Source: Microglena sp. YARC
Lineage: Eukaryota > Chlorophyta > Chlorophyceae > Chlamydomonadales > Chlamydomonadaceae
Direction: 5' to 3'
NCBI GenBank assembly: GCA_022414725.1
Contig: CM039464.1
Span: 20,187,613-20,251,612, forward strand
DNA: 64,000 bases
The notes beneath the pieces were generated by a model, which saw nothing but the letters and a program-made list of their open reading frames with translations, ran no database searches and had not been told where the DNA came from. A program made the translations under genes and the position numbers. Shown here one piece after another: positions 47,044 to 57,756 of this stretch; the first letter of the stretch is position 1; each line of letters starts with the position of its first letter.

Positions 47044-49847
47044 CCTTATTTGACATGACCTGGTCTGATCTGATTCAGCCGGACCGGACCGGGCCTGGTT
47101 TGACCTGACTTGACCTGACCTGGCCAGATCCTTGGTGATGCTGATGATACCGAGGCACAAGACATAGCTTTGCTGATCCTAATTAGGATCTGGGGCACAG
47201 ACTGGCAAACCTACATGTGACCAAAGTTGTTTTGCCAGCTACGAGCAGCAGCTTCTAGGCATGTCCCATGGCTTGCTACCCAGCCAATCCTACATCAACG
47301 TAGTGCTACTGGAATCTGACGTAATAATCTTTTCAGCACTTCTGAAATCTTAGGGCTTAGCCCAGTGGCTGGCGCAAGGAGCTGCCTAGAAGCTGCTGCT
47401 CGTAGCTGGAAAAAAAAGTTACATGTGACGTGGTAGCTCAGCCATAGATCACACTGCAGACAAAGCTACATGTGACCTTGGGCACAAACAATATTGGAAA
47501 GATATACGTATTAGACATTGGACCTGCATTGAACTTGAATCGCAGGAGGCAGGCTATAGGTTGGTTATGGGTCGGTTGCGTCCCAGGATGCTAGGCTGGT
47601 TTGGTTGCGTCTCAGGACGCAGGGTATGCTGGTTTGGTTGCGTCTCAGGATGCAGGCTATGAAACATGTACGTTGCACCTCCGAGGGGTAGTAGGGGGGG
47701 TCATAAATGAAAATTGGACATTGGACCTGCATTGAACTTAAACTTGTTTGTGTGGCTCCAGCCTTTAAGGCTGCTCGCCATCTTCGGCACTGACGGTTCT
47801 GACGTCTTCGGAACTGCATTGGACAGTTATATGTATTTCTTCCGAGCTTCAGGGGGGGCTGCTTCAGGGGGGGGGGGGGGGGGGGGGGGGGTTCTCCCGT
47901 GCTTTAGGGTGTTTATACATGAAAATGAGGTTCAGTCATAGAGGCAGTGTGTTCAACACCCTGTGTTGGCTTTTGTAATTCAGCATTCATATTTTTATTT
48001 TAGTTCAGGCCCATTGGTTATGGTGAGTGGGAGGAAATAGCTTGTGTGTGTGTTTTACAGTCCAGATGGTAAATAGGCTAAATATAATTGCCCAACTTCA
48101 AGATGTTGGCGTCAGCTGTGCGATGATGAGTAAGGCAAAGTCTCAAGCCAATGTAGGTCCGTGGGACCGTAGTTGTATTGTCGCTGCTTCCGGAGATTCT
48201 TATGAGGCTGCTTTGTTACGACAACACCGTAGCAACTGCATAGAAATATTTAATCAAATGCCCAGGATATTATTTATGCCTAGCCCCGAGGATCAATTTC
48301 TGATTATTATTGGATATTGAATGTGGTTTGAATGGAGTCGCCATGGCCAAGAATGTGTTTTAAATGTAACCGCCAATGCATGGCACTTGGGCCAAGTTAT
48401 GGTCAAGACCAGATTATAAATTACCGTCTAAGTCAGGGCGCAGGGTGATTTGGTCCACTTTGTTTTACAACCGTAACCGCCAACAATTCAGATGCTTACG
48501 GGAGCGAGTCCTGCAAAACGGACACAGCGTTGTAGGAATCAATGCGATGCCTTTCAGGTTTGCCCGAAGTGAGAGGGCAAAGGGAAATAGCATCCAGGGA
48601 GCATGTTGGGCGCAGCATCTCGCGAACGGGCCCTTCCCACCCCACCCATTCTGGAGACTAGCGACAGCTACACAGCCATTTGGCCCCGGATATCCATTTT
48701 AGGATTGGCCCCGGATATCCATTTTTAAGGGGTTAGTGACAGCTACACAGTCCCAACCCCAACTTGATTCTCGTACCGCCCAATGAGGTACGAATCCAAA
48801 TCGAACGGAAGCGTTTCGAAGGGCGAAGTTCAAAGGGCGCAGTACACGGGAAAATAAAACGGCGAAATGAAAGGATACTAGGTCCTACGGATTACTAAGT
48901 GGCTCAGTTGCAGTTGGTCGACCGATTATGTGCTGGCAGGTATCTCTTTGCTGGAGGCCTTAAGACCTCGAGTTTGAAGCAATTCTATTTGTCTGGCAGC
49001 ATTGAGGCACCACCTAGCGTTCCTGCTTCCTGCGTTTATCTATACAATCTACCCTCGCGGCTTTTCTCTGTTCGTTCCTCTCTTAGTATAGCTGTGGCTT
49101 GGATCTTACCAGCTGGATTGCTCTGTGGTGCTTCCTCAGGTTGTCTGTAGCAACTAGCGCTTTGCAACTGATCACTACTGTTGATCCGCCGCGACGAGCT
49201 CTGAGTCGGGCCTGATGAGATAGTTGCTCTCTTTTACTGAAGGTCAGTACTAGAAACTCCATGTTGTGCAAGTTTTGCTCAAGACCTTGCTAGCTTCTTA
49301 CATGGATGAATTCATCCGAGGCCAGAGGGCGTTCGCGAGCAACTCATTGCTGTTAATTCCCATCCATCGAAGTTGTATGTAGTAGCGTTCTCGTAGCAAG
49401 CACTGACTAAGAGGATTGAAGGCGCTGATCAACTGCGTCGCACCTTTCCGACTATCGCAGGAATGAATTCGGCCGAACTGCATCATTAGCAGTTGTTCCC
49501 TGTCGGCCGCTTTCAGTGATTGTCTGGTACGGTTGCCGGTCGAGCTTCTTTTTCGACAACCTACGTGCCCTTCCTATCCCGCTTGCTTCGTACCTTCCTG
49601 TAGCACTGGGCTGCCTCATGACTGCACACAAACATAACTATCGCTATGTCACTATGGCCAATCATGTTCTCTTCCGGACCAGCTTCGGAATTGTCAACCG
49701 ACTGCCACACACACACCCCTCAGCCGATTCAAACCTACCAACCCACCAACCCACCCTCTAATCTACCCACCCACCAAACCCCCCACCCCAGTCTTGCCTT
49801 TCGTTTCCGAGACTGAAAGAAGCAGTCAAGAGCCTGCTTTGGTCCGA
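46894..49847. repeat. tandem duplication, copy 1 (2.95 kb)
   Basis: Copy 1 spans the second half of the last channel exon and the intergenic region as far as GCCTGCTTTGGTCCGA. It is nearly identical to 49957-52923. It contains a palindromic MITE (47235), a three-copy 30-bp repeat (GGTTGCGTCTCAGGA, 47573-47660), repeat F and E relatives (47740, 48052), a poly-G tract (47870-47890) and CCAACCCACC repeats. I see no gene in the intergenic part; the short open frames are shared by both copies but carry no recognisable motif. Confidence 0.93.
47235..47409. mobile_element. palindromic MITE, copy 1
   Basis: 175 bp with perfect 27-bp terminal inverted repeats: starts CCAGCTACGAGCAGCAGCTT, ends GCTGCTGCTCGTAGCTGG. 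Short inverted similarity continues outside (ACATGTGACC and TTACATGTGAC). No coding capacity. The same family occurs at 50298 (by duplication) and, diverged, at 59451. Confidence 0.8.
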
Positions 49848-49956
49848 CGAGGACGAGGATAAGTTGGATCCCATAACGAGGACGAGGACGAGGATAAGTT
49901 GGATCCCATATCGAGGACGAGGACGAGGATAAGTTGGATCCCATATCGAGGACGAG
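49848..49956. repeat. 35-bp ladder derived from the last channel exon
   Basis: GACGAGGATAAGTTGGATCC plus CATA starts at 49852, 49887, 49922 and 49957, spacing exactly 35 bp, joining the two 3-kb copies. The source is the acidic part of the last exon (46894 on). The duplication junction and a small tandem expansion therefore coincide. Confidence 0.93.
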
Positions 49957-50106
49957 GACGAGGATAAGTTGGATCCCATAACGCGCATGGCGCGCGACAT
50001 GAAGGAGATGATGGAGATGCAGAAGGAGCTGCATAATGATGTATCTGAGCTGAAGGCAAAGCTGGCGCACACTCAGAATCCGTCATCGGACGCCACATTA
50101 AACTGA
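49957..50106 (+). pseudogene. duplicate 3' part of the last channel exon
   Basis: Encodes the same DKLDPITRMARDMKEMMEMQ helix and ends at the same TGA, but has no acceptor or upstream half. It is part of the 3-kb duplication and is probably untranslated. Confidence 0.8.
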
Positions 50107-50297
50107 CCTTATTTGACATGACCTGGTCTGATCTGATTCAGCCGGACCGGACCGGGCCTGGTTTGACCTGACTTGACCTGACCTGGCCAGATCCTTGGTG
50201 ATGCTGATGATACCGAGGCACAAGACATAGCTTTGCTGATCCTAATTAGGATCTGGGGCACAGACTGGCAAACCTACATGTGACCAAAGTTGTTTTG

Positions 50298-50474
50298 CCA
50301 GCTACGAGCAGCAGCTTCTAGGCATGTCCCATGGCTTGCTACCCAGCCAATCCTATACATCAACGTAGTGCTACTGGAATCTGACGTAATAATCTTTTCA
50401 GCACTTCTGAAATCTTAGGGCTTAGCCCAGTGGCTGGCGCAAGGAGCTGCCTAGAAGCTGCTGCTCGTAGCTGG
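50298..50474. mobile_element. palindromic MITE, copy 2
   Basis: Same element as 47235-47409, carried by the tandem duplication rather than by a second insertion; flanks are identical. Confidence 0.8.
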
Positions 50475-52972
50475 AAAAAAAAGTTACATGTGACGTGGTA
50501 GCTCAGCCATAGATCACACTGCAGACAAAGCTACATGTGACCTTGGGCACAAACAATATTGGAAAGATATACGTATTAGACATTGGACCTGCATTGAACT
50601 TGAATCGCAGGAGGCAGGCTATAGTTGGTTATGGGTCGGTTGGCGTCCCAGGATGCTAGGCTGGTTTGGTTGCGTCTCAGGACGCAGGGTATGCTGGTTT
50701 GGTTGCGTCTCAGGACTCAGGCTATGAAACATGTACGTTGCCACCTCCGAGGGGGTATAGGGGGGTCATAATGAAAATTGGACATTGGACCTGCATTGAA
50801 CTTAAACTTGTTTGTGTGGCTCCACCCCCTTTAAGGCTGCTCGCCATCTTTCGGCAGTAACTGACGGTTCTGACGCTTCGGAAAACTGCATTGGACAGTT
50901 ATATGTATTTCTTCCGAGCTTCAGGGGGGGCTGCTTCAGATCCCCGGGGGGGGGGGGGGGGGGGTTCTCCCGTGCTTTAGGTGTTTTATACATGAAAATG
51001 AGGTTCAGTCATAGAGGCAGTGTGTTCATACACCCTGTGTTGGCTTTTGTAATTTCAGCATTCATATTTTTTATTTTATTCAGGCCCATTGGTGTATGGT
51101 GAGTGGGAGGAAATAGCTTGTGTGTGTTTTACAGTCCAGATGGTAAATAGGCTAAATATAATTGCCCAACTTCAAGATGTTGGCGTCAGCTGTGCGATGA
51201 TGAGAAGGCAAAGTCTCAAGCCAATGTAGGTCCGTGGGACCGTAGTTGTATTGTCGCTGCTTCCGGAGATTCTTATGAGGCTGCTTTTTACGACAACACC
51301 GTAGCAACTGCATAGAAATATTTAATTCAAATGCCCAGGATATTATTTATGTCGCCTAGCCCCGAGGATCAATTTCTGATTATTATTGGATATTGAATGT
51401 GGTTTGAATGGAGTCGCCATGGCCAAGAATGTGTTTTAAAATGTTAACCGCCAATGCATGCACTTGGGCCAAGTTATGTCAAGACCAGATTATAAATTAC
51501 CGTCTAAGTCAGGGCGCAGGGTGAGTTTTGGTCCACTTTGTTTTACAACCGTAACCGCCAACAATTCAGATGCTTACGGAGCGAGTCCTGCAAAAACGGA
51601 CACAGCGTTGTAGGAATCAATGCGATGCCTTTCAGGTTTGCCCGAAGTGAGAGGGCAAAGGGAAATAGCATCCAGGGAGCATGTTGGGCGCAGCATCTCG
51701 CGAACGGGCCTTCCCACCCCACCCATTCTGGAGACTAGCGACAGCTACACAGCCATTTGGCCCGGATATCCATTTAGGATTGGCCCGGATATCCATTTTT
51801 AAGGGGTTTAGTGACAGCTACACAGTCCCAAACCCCAACTTGATTCTCGTACCGCCCAATGAGGTACGAATCCAAATCGAACGGAAGCGTTTCGAAGGGC
51901 GAAGTTCAAAGGGCGCAGTACACGGGAAAATAAAACGGCGAAATGAAAGGATACTAGGTCCTACGGATTACTAAGTGGCTCAGTTGCAGTTGGTGCGACG
52001 ATTATGTGCTGGCAGGTATCTCTTTGCTGGAGGCCTTAAGACCTCGAGTTTGAAGCAATTCTATTTGTCTGGCAGCATTGAGGCACCACCTAGCGTTCCT
52101 GCTTCCTGCGTTTATCTATACAATCTACCCTCGCGGCTTTTCTCTGTTCGTTCCTCTCTTAGTATAGCTGTGGCTTGGATCTTACCAGCTGGATTGCTCT
52201 GTGGTGCTTCCTCAGGTTGTCTGTAGCAACTAGCGCTTTGCAACTGATCACTACTGTTGATCCGCCGCGACGAGCTCTGAGTCGGGCCTGATGAGATAGT
52301 TGCTCTCTTTTACTGAAGGTCAGTACTAGAAACTCCATGTTGTGCAAGTTTTGCTCAAGACCTTGCTAGCTTCTTACATGGATGAATTCATCCGAGGCCA
52401 GAGGGCGTTCGCGAGCAACTCATTGCTGTTAATTCCCATCCATCGAAGTTGTATGTAGTAGCGTTCTCGTAGCAAGCACTGACTAAGAGGAATTGAAGGC
52501 GCTGATCAACTGCGTCGCACCTTTCCGACTATCGCAGGAATGAATTCGGCCGAACTGCATCATTAGCAGTTGTTCCCTGTCGGCCGCTTTCAGTGATTGT
52601 CTGGTACGGTTGCCGGTCGAGCTTCTTTTTCGACAACCTACGTGCCCTTCCTATCCCGCTTGCTTCGTACCTTCCTGTAGCACTGGGCTGCCTCATGACT
52701 GCACACAAACATAACTATCGCTATGTCACTATGGCCATCATGTTCTCTTCCGGACCAGCTTCGGAATTGTCAACCGACTGCCACACACACACCCCTCAGC
52801 CGATTCAAACCTACCAACCCACCAACCCACCCTCTAATCTACCCACCCACCAACCCGCCCACCCCAGTCTTGCCTTTCGTTTCCGAGACTGAAAGAAGCA
52901 GTCAAGAGCCTGCTTTGGTCCGAAGTGCGCCTACTGGCGCTCTCTTTCCCTCTACCTCCTCATCCAAGAACC

Positions 52973-53425
52973 ATGGGTGCCTTCAGCTCCAAAAGCTCCA
53001 AAAGACCCAAGGACTCCATTAGTTATTCGGGAGCAGCAGCTGAGGCCGTCTCTCCCGAGTCTCCAAGCCAGACAGGCCGCGCTAAACGAGCTTTATCAGG
53101 CGCACACGTATTTGACAAGGTCTCGGTGAGACCCAGCAGTGGCCGTGTCGTGCCACTCGGTTCACCGGGGCTGTCTCAAAATTCCGAGTTTGGTAACGAT
53201 GGGTCTTCTTCCCGAGGCATGGCCGCACCTCCTATGACTTCTGGAGGTTGGTCTCCCTCTTATCCTTCTGGGTATGTCCCAACTTCTGGCCGAGCACGCA
53301 GCTCCCCAGCGTCCCCGGACAGCTCAAACGGCCTGCCCCAACTTCCTGTAAAGAGCATTTTGAAGAAACCTCCAGTTCCCGACAATCTGAAGGAGATGCA
53401 GGAGAAGGCAGAACGCCTTGCTGAG
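52973..53425 (+). CDS. first coding exon of a low-complexity protein with N-myristoylation and PP1-docking motifs
   Basis: 151 codons from the ATG in AAGAACCATGGG to donor GTGTGT, phase 0. The N-terminus MGAFSSKSSKRPKDS fits the N-myristoylation pattern (Gly2, Ser6, then basic residues), suggesting membrane attachment. The middle is Ser/Pro/Gly-rich and probably disordered. Near the C-terminal end, PVKSILKKPPVPDNL contains SILK, a known docking motif for protein phosphatase 1; I see no RVxF partner in this exon. It ends in a helix (LKEMQEKAERLAEV). I do not recognise the protein, and later exons were not found with confidence. Its upstream region is copy 2 of the 3-kb duplication. Confidence 0.7.
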
Positions 53426-53436
53426 GTGTGTGTGTA

Positions 53437-53520
53437 TGTTACTGTCCAGGGGTAAGCCAAATAGGCTAAAGGGACTTGCCCAACTGTGATGGGAAGGGCT
53501 TAAAACAAAACCATTGATTA
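53437..53520 (+). repeat. dispersed repeat E, full copy
   Basis: GTTACTGTCCAGGGGTAAGC, CAAATAGGCTAAAGGGACTT, GCCCAACTGTGATGGGAAGG, GCTTAAAAC. It begins 11 bp after the donor of the exon at 52973. From here to 54190: poly-C tracts (53566-53596, 53921-53958), CACCCATTCACC repeats and AT-rich DNA, no gene seen. Confidence 0.7.
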
Positions 53521-53563
53521 ACTGAACCATTAACAAAACCATTGATTAACTGACCGTCAGCCG

Positions 53564-53595
<32 letters not shown>

Positions 53596-54206
53596 CTGCT
53601 AAATTAGAAATAAGAGGCATGACTTGAAAGTATGTATGGATTCTGGGGTTTAACACTATGGCGCACACAATGGCATCCAGAGAATTCCCAAACAGGGATT
53701 GTGTAATAGTAAAAGTACTCACCCATTCACCCACCCATTCACCAATCCATGCCCACCCATCCATACCACCCATACTCACCCTTTGACTCACCCACACTCA
53801 TCCTTACCACCCATACTCACCCACACATACCCACCCATGCACCCCCTGGGTCTTATGTGGTGCCAATGAACTGTCCTTGTCAACACAATCTCAATAGCCC
53901 AAAACCTGAGGAGGTCTGACCCCCCCCCCCCCCCCCCCCCCCCCCTCCCCCCCCCCCAAATGAGGTTTGCTGAGAATGACCTGAAAAATAGCTCAAACCA
54001 TAGCCATGAATCATGCCATTACATCCCTATTCTCAGAAACATTGATCGGCCTTACTGGAAATTTGGAGGCCTGGGCTACTCCTGTTCTGAACGAAAATAC
54101 AATTAAATTAAATTAATTAAATACATGGAATTAAGGATTCGAATCATTTCATTCGGGACGCGCCTCCAGGCGCCCTTCATTTGGAGGCCTGGGCTACTCC
54201 TGTTCT

Positions 54207-54412
54207 GATAATGAGAACGCCTGGTGGGGCTTGGTGTTAAGGGAGCCTGTCGTACGCGGGCGGGGAGCGGTCTCCTACCTCAACTGGACAAGCTGCCATC
54301 GCGGTCGACGACGACCTGCAACGCGAAGAGCGATCGAAGGGGGAGTCGAACCCCCGGCTTATCGTCCTCCAGCAATCTGGTCAACCACTGGACCATTGCA
54401 TATCACTGAAAG
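54207..54412 (-). mobile_element. tRNA-derived SINE, copy 3
   Basis: 206 bp flanked by a perfect 16-bp target duplication GGGCTACTCCTGTTCT (54191-54206 and 54413-54428). The minus-strand head has A box TGGTCCAGTGGTTGACCA and B box GGTTCGACTCC. An AGTGAT/ATCGCT stem closes the tRNA-like head, and the body ends CCCCACCAGGCGTTCTCATT. The long, perfect duplication marks it as recently inserted. An earlier copy of the same target (54070-54086) shows the target lay in a local repeat. Confidence 0.9.
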
Positions 54413-54483
54413 GGGCTACTCCTGTTCTCGACAATCCAAAATGCAATCTATGTATCTCACAGTCCAGGGGTAGGCGTTTTTTT

Positions 54484-55042
54484 TTGCTCTTTCGTACGCT
54501 TTTTTGGAGGTCACCTCCTGGACCAGGTTCTGAGGGGTATGTTGCCCAAACCCCCACTGTTATAAAACTGTCCAGCTGCCACGGCGCTGTTCAGTCTCGG
54601 CATTGATTTTTGCTGAGTATGTAACTATATCCTCTCTCTCTGACGGCTTGGTCTTGTGTTTGCCTTTAGACAGGGAGTGTTCAGGCCGCCTTTTTAGAGC
54701 TCTTTGCCTCTCTCCTTGTTTGTTTGGTGAATTTTCTGTGCCTTTTGTCCTTTAAGTCTTCTTGTAGAATCTCGCTTTCTAGGCCTCGGCAACTCTCAGC
54801 CCTTCTACAATATACACTTAATTCGCTAGTTTCTCTATGCCTTGGTAGTTCGATTTGCTTGTTGTCGAGCCTTTTAATTTGCTCTTTCGTACGCTTTTTT
54901 GGAGATTACCTCCTGGACCAGGTTCTGAGGGGTATGTTGCCCAAACCCTCACTGTTATAAAACTGCCCAGCTGCCCTGGCGCTGTTCAGTCTCGGCATTG
55001 ATTTTTGCTGAGTATGTAACAATATCCTCGCTGTCTGAAACT
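54484..55042. repeat. pair of about 160-bp direct repeats 398 bp apart
   Basis: 54484-54645 and 54882-55042 share TTGCTCTTTCGTACGCTTTT, CTCCTGGACCAGGTTCTGAG, GGGTATGTTGCCCAAACCC, GTTATAAAACTG and CTCGGCATTGATTTTTGCTG at high identity. The 236 bp between them are unrelated. The shape would fit a miniature LTR element (TRIM), but I see no clear TG...CA ends, primer-binding site or flanking duplication. A fragment of repeat E lies just before, at 54452. Confidence 0.7.
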
Positions 55043-55189
55043 GCCAGGATAAGGTGCCATTGCAATCTTCTTCTTCTTCTTCTAAAAGCCCCGAGCCCCG
55101 CTGCCGGAAGACGGCGGGTGGTTTCCCGAGTCCGACTTTAGGGCGGTGTTGTCTCACTGCTAGGACATGAGCCCCTTGTAATCTTTATT

Positions 55190-55260
55190 TCTTAAAAGGA
55201 CTTGCCCAACCGTGTAAGAAAGGGCTTAACATTCGTCGATCAAAAAAGCAATACAAAAAA
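55190..55260 (+). repeat. dispersed repeat E, partial copy
   Basis: AAAAGGACTTGCCCAACCGT, GTAAGAAAGGGCTTAAC, ATTCGTCGATCAA: the right half of family E. 55260-55640 is single-copy intergenic DNA with ATATGATATCATA motifs like those around SINE copy 2 (32190-32460). Confidence 0.55.
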
Positions 55261-55643
55261 CTGATCATACCTACCGGTATAAAAGTGTGTCCAATCTCTA
55301 CATACATCCATGGATGAACAGAGGAAGCTTCGCTCGACCTTCAACTTCTGGATTGCACATTAGGCAATGTAGAAGAGGAATCATTTTACTCACAGATTTG
55401 GAAATCGGGTTCTGATACTTTCTTCTCAGATTAAGTAAGGCTTCGTCAGTACATTCAAAGTCCACATGGTATTCATCTTGAACGATTCCAGAATCACTAG
55501 GCTAAAGTTACCATTTATATACAATATCATATGATACAATTTGTATGATATCATACTCGCCTTTGATCAGCATCATATGATATGCCGGTCCCTAAGTATG
55601 AACACTAATACCAGGACGCCATTGGACCACCCTGCATGTGTGT

Positions 55644-55740
55644 AAGTAACAGTCCAGTGGTAGGCAAAATAGGGTAAAGGGATTTTACCAACAGTGACGA
55701 GAAGGGCTAAGAAGAAAAGACATTGATGAATTAAACCCCA
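55644..55740 (+). repeat. dispersed repeat E, full copy
   Basis: AAGTAACAGTCCAGTGGTAG, GCAAAATAGGGTAAAGGGAT, GACGAGAAGGGCTAAGAAG, ACATTGATGAATTAAAC. A poly-G run follows at 55761-55786. Confidence 0.65.
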
Positions 55741-55931
55741 AACAATCGTTTTTAAACAACGGGGGGGGGGGGGGGGGGGGGGGGGCAGAGTTCGTGCTAG
55801 AGTGATAACTTTATTCTACACAGTTCTACAATATAATTAAATCGTTATCCCATATGGGATGATAATTTTATTGAGCGATTGTCATGCCAGAAACCAGCAG
55901 TGTTATCAACGCCACACACGACTGCCTGCAG

Positions 55932-56123
55932 CAGGGTACTACTTTTTGCCAAATTGCTCAGCGCTTAAAGCGCACAAACGTCAAATTTGTCAGCGCTTTT
56001 TAGTGCAAAAAGCGCAAAAACTGCGCGCGCCCACAGGGAGTTGAAAAAACTGCACGAAACGCGCAGAGGGGCTCAAAAAGGCAGCGCTGCACCGCGCTGC
56101 CGCGCGCGCTTAGTAGTACCCTG
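55932..56123. mobile_element. hAT-like MITE with perfect 8-bp target duplication, copy 1
   Basis: Starts CAGGGTACTACTTTTTGCC and ends TTAGTAGTACCCTG; terminal inverted repeats of about 12 bp. Flanked on both sides by GCCTGCAG (55924-55931 and 56124-56131). The interior is rich in AGCGC/GCGCT (AAAAAGCGC words) and strongly self-complementary. No open frame for a transposase. Confidence 0.88.
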
Positions 56124-56609
56124 GCCTGCAGTGAGCATGCTGGTGGTTCAATCAGTTATTTGGACCTTACAGATTTCTATGCACGCATCTTTAGCGTGAC
56201 AGGCTTTGTTTTCTGTGAAAAAATTCATTTGAATACACCGATACCTGTTGCATAATATAACTTATGCTGCCGAAGACGGAGAGCAGCAAAAATTATGGCT
56301 GGAATCATGTTACCAAGTTCAAGTTTAAGTTGAAGGTTGAATAAGTCCGATCCAATCGAGATCCAGTTAGGCACAATAAGTGAATCACTCCAGGCATGAA
56401 GATCACTAGCCTTGATGTTAATATGTAATGTTTTACAGGAAACAGTCATATACGAATTGTTACATGGTTATATACATGAAACAGTCCCAGATTCAATACT
56501 TTGTACATACTTTGTAATATGTCCATCAGTGCGTGTTATTGCTTCAACCCCTCCTGATATCGAGATCAAACAAGTCCCCTCAGCCAACTTGGCCACCCCT
56601 GGTCTGTAT

Positions 56610-56798
56610 CAGGGTACTTCAAATGGCCAAATTGGTCAACGCTTTAGCGCACTTGAAAACAAAAAACTGCGCTTTGTAGTGCAAAAAAAGCGCAAAAAAT
56701 TGCTTGCAGCGCCCACAAGGGGTTGCAAAAAACTGCGCTTAAAGCGCAGAGGGGGTCAAAAAGTCAGCGCTAAAAAGCGCGCGCTTTGAATTACCCTG
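56610..56798. mobile_element. hAT-like MITE with perfect 8-bp target duplication, copy 2
   Basis: Starts CAGGGTACTTCAAATGGCC and ends GCTTTGAATTACCCTG. Flanked by GTCTGTAT on both sides (56602-56609 and 56799-56806). The interior matches the first copy (GCGCTTTGTAGTGCAAAAAA, AGCGCAAAAAATTGC, CAGCGCCCACAAGGGGTTGC). The 56132-56600 interval and 56800-57230 are intergenic with no gene seen, apart from a repeat F copy at 56935-56975. Confidence 0.88.
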
Positions 56799-57230
56799 GT
56801 CTGTATCATAAATACATAAATACGTACATACACCCATACTTATATATGTACAAACTAAAAATTGTAGGCGCACTTACAGTCAGATATGTTTATTTCTGAT
56901 TAACGTGAACAGGGCTCGTTTAGCCTCGGGCTAAACTTGAAGTTGAACTTGGTTACATAGCTTCAGCCAGCAATTTGGCCGCTCGCCGTCTTTGGCAGTA
57001 AACACGTTATTACCAGGAAAATGTAAAATCGAACATATCACTTTTTTCTTCCATTTTTTTCAGATTAGCCTTTTTCATTTTTCGATTAGCCTTGGGCTAA
57101 GACGAGATTGCAAAACATTCACGTCAAAGGTATGCAAATTGTCGATGACAAGGCAATGCAATGTTATGCAAGGTCGTGTGAGGTAATGTCGAGCCTCTGG
57201 TAATATAATAAAACACGTTGGAGGCAAAGT

Positions 57231-57475
57231 GAACAAAAGTACACATAAGTACACTAAAGCCCCCCCCCCCCCCCCACCCACCCATCCCCCCACCCACCCA
57301 CCCCCCCCCCACCCTACACACACAAAGTGAACAAAAGCATACATAAGTACACTAAAGCCCCCCCCCCACCCTACACACACAAAGTGAACAAAAGTATACA
57401 TAAGTACACTAAAGCCCCCCCCCCCCCCCCCCATCCCCCCACCCCACCCTACACACACAACAGGAATAAAAGTAT
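57231..57475. repeat. AAAGTGAACAAAAGTACACA units with poly-C spacers
   Basis: Three to four units of AGTGAACAAAAGTACACATA plus AGTACACTAAAGC followed by runs of C and CACCCACCC. Poly-C lengths vary and are unreliable in assemblies. 57530-57755 holds two hAT-like left ends (CAGGGTAGTTCAAAAGC at 57532, CAGGGTAGTTCAAAACTCC at 57668) without visible right ends. Confidence 0.85.
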
Positions 57476-57756
57476 ACAAAAGCACGCTGGCTAAAAAACT
57501 GAAGGATTGCATCACAATAGTGGTTGCAAGCAGGGTAGTTCAAAAGCACTTAGACGAAGCTGCAGTTTGCACCTGGGGTCTGAACTCAGGATTTTGGATT
57601 CTTTGCCCACACGCCCTGCTTGTCATCAATCGTGATTGCAATTGCTATCACCCAACCCCCATCGACCAGGGTAGTTCAAAACTCCCAAAATATGCGAGCT
57701 TGCGTGACAAAAGTCCCAAAACACGCACACTCCTGAGAAGTGAGGCCGACACAAGT

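Larger units (their letters stand above)
49957..52923. repeat. tandem duplication, copy 2 (2.97 kb)
   Basis: Matches 46894-49847 base for base with scattered single-base indels, mostly in homopolymers (GGCCCCGG/GGCCCGG, GCTTTGTTAC/GCTTTTTAC). Copy 2 continues at its right end directly into the 5' region of the next gene, so its last few hundred bases may include that gene's promoter. Copy 1 has the same promoter-side sequence without the gene. Confidence 0.93.

Noticed and set aside
47043..52923. Genes in the duplicated intergenic segment (frames of 80-110 codons found in both copies)
   Set aside because: They are shared only because the DNA is duplicated. Frames shift at homopolymer indels between the copies and no motif is recognisable.
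54480..55160. A full LTR retrotransposon
   Set aside because: Only 236 bp lie between the direct repeats, with no gag/pol frame and no clear ends; kept as a direct-repeat pair.
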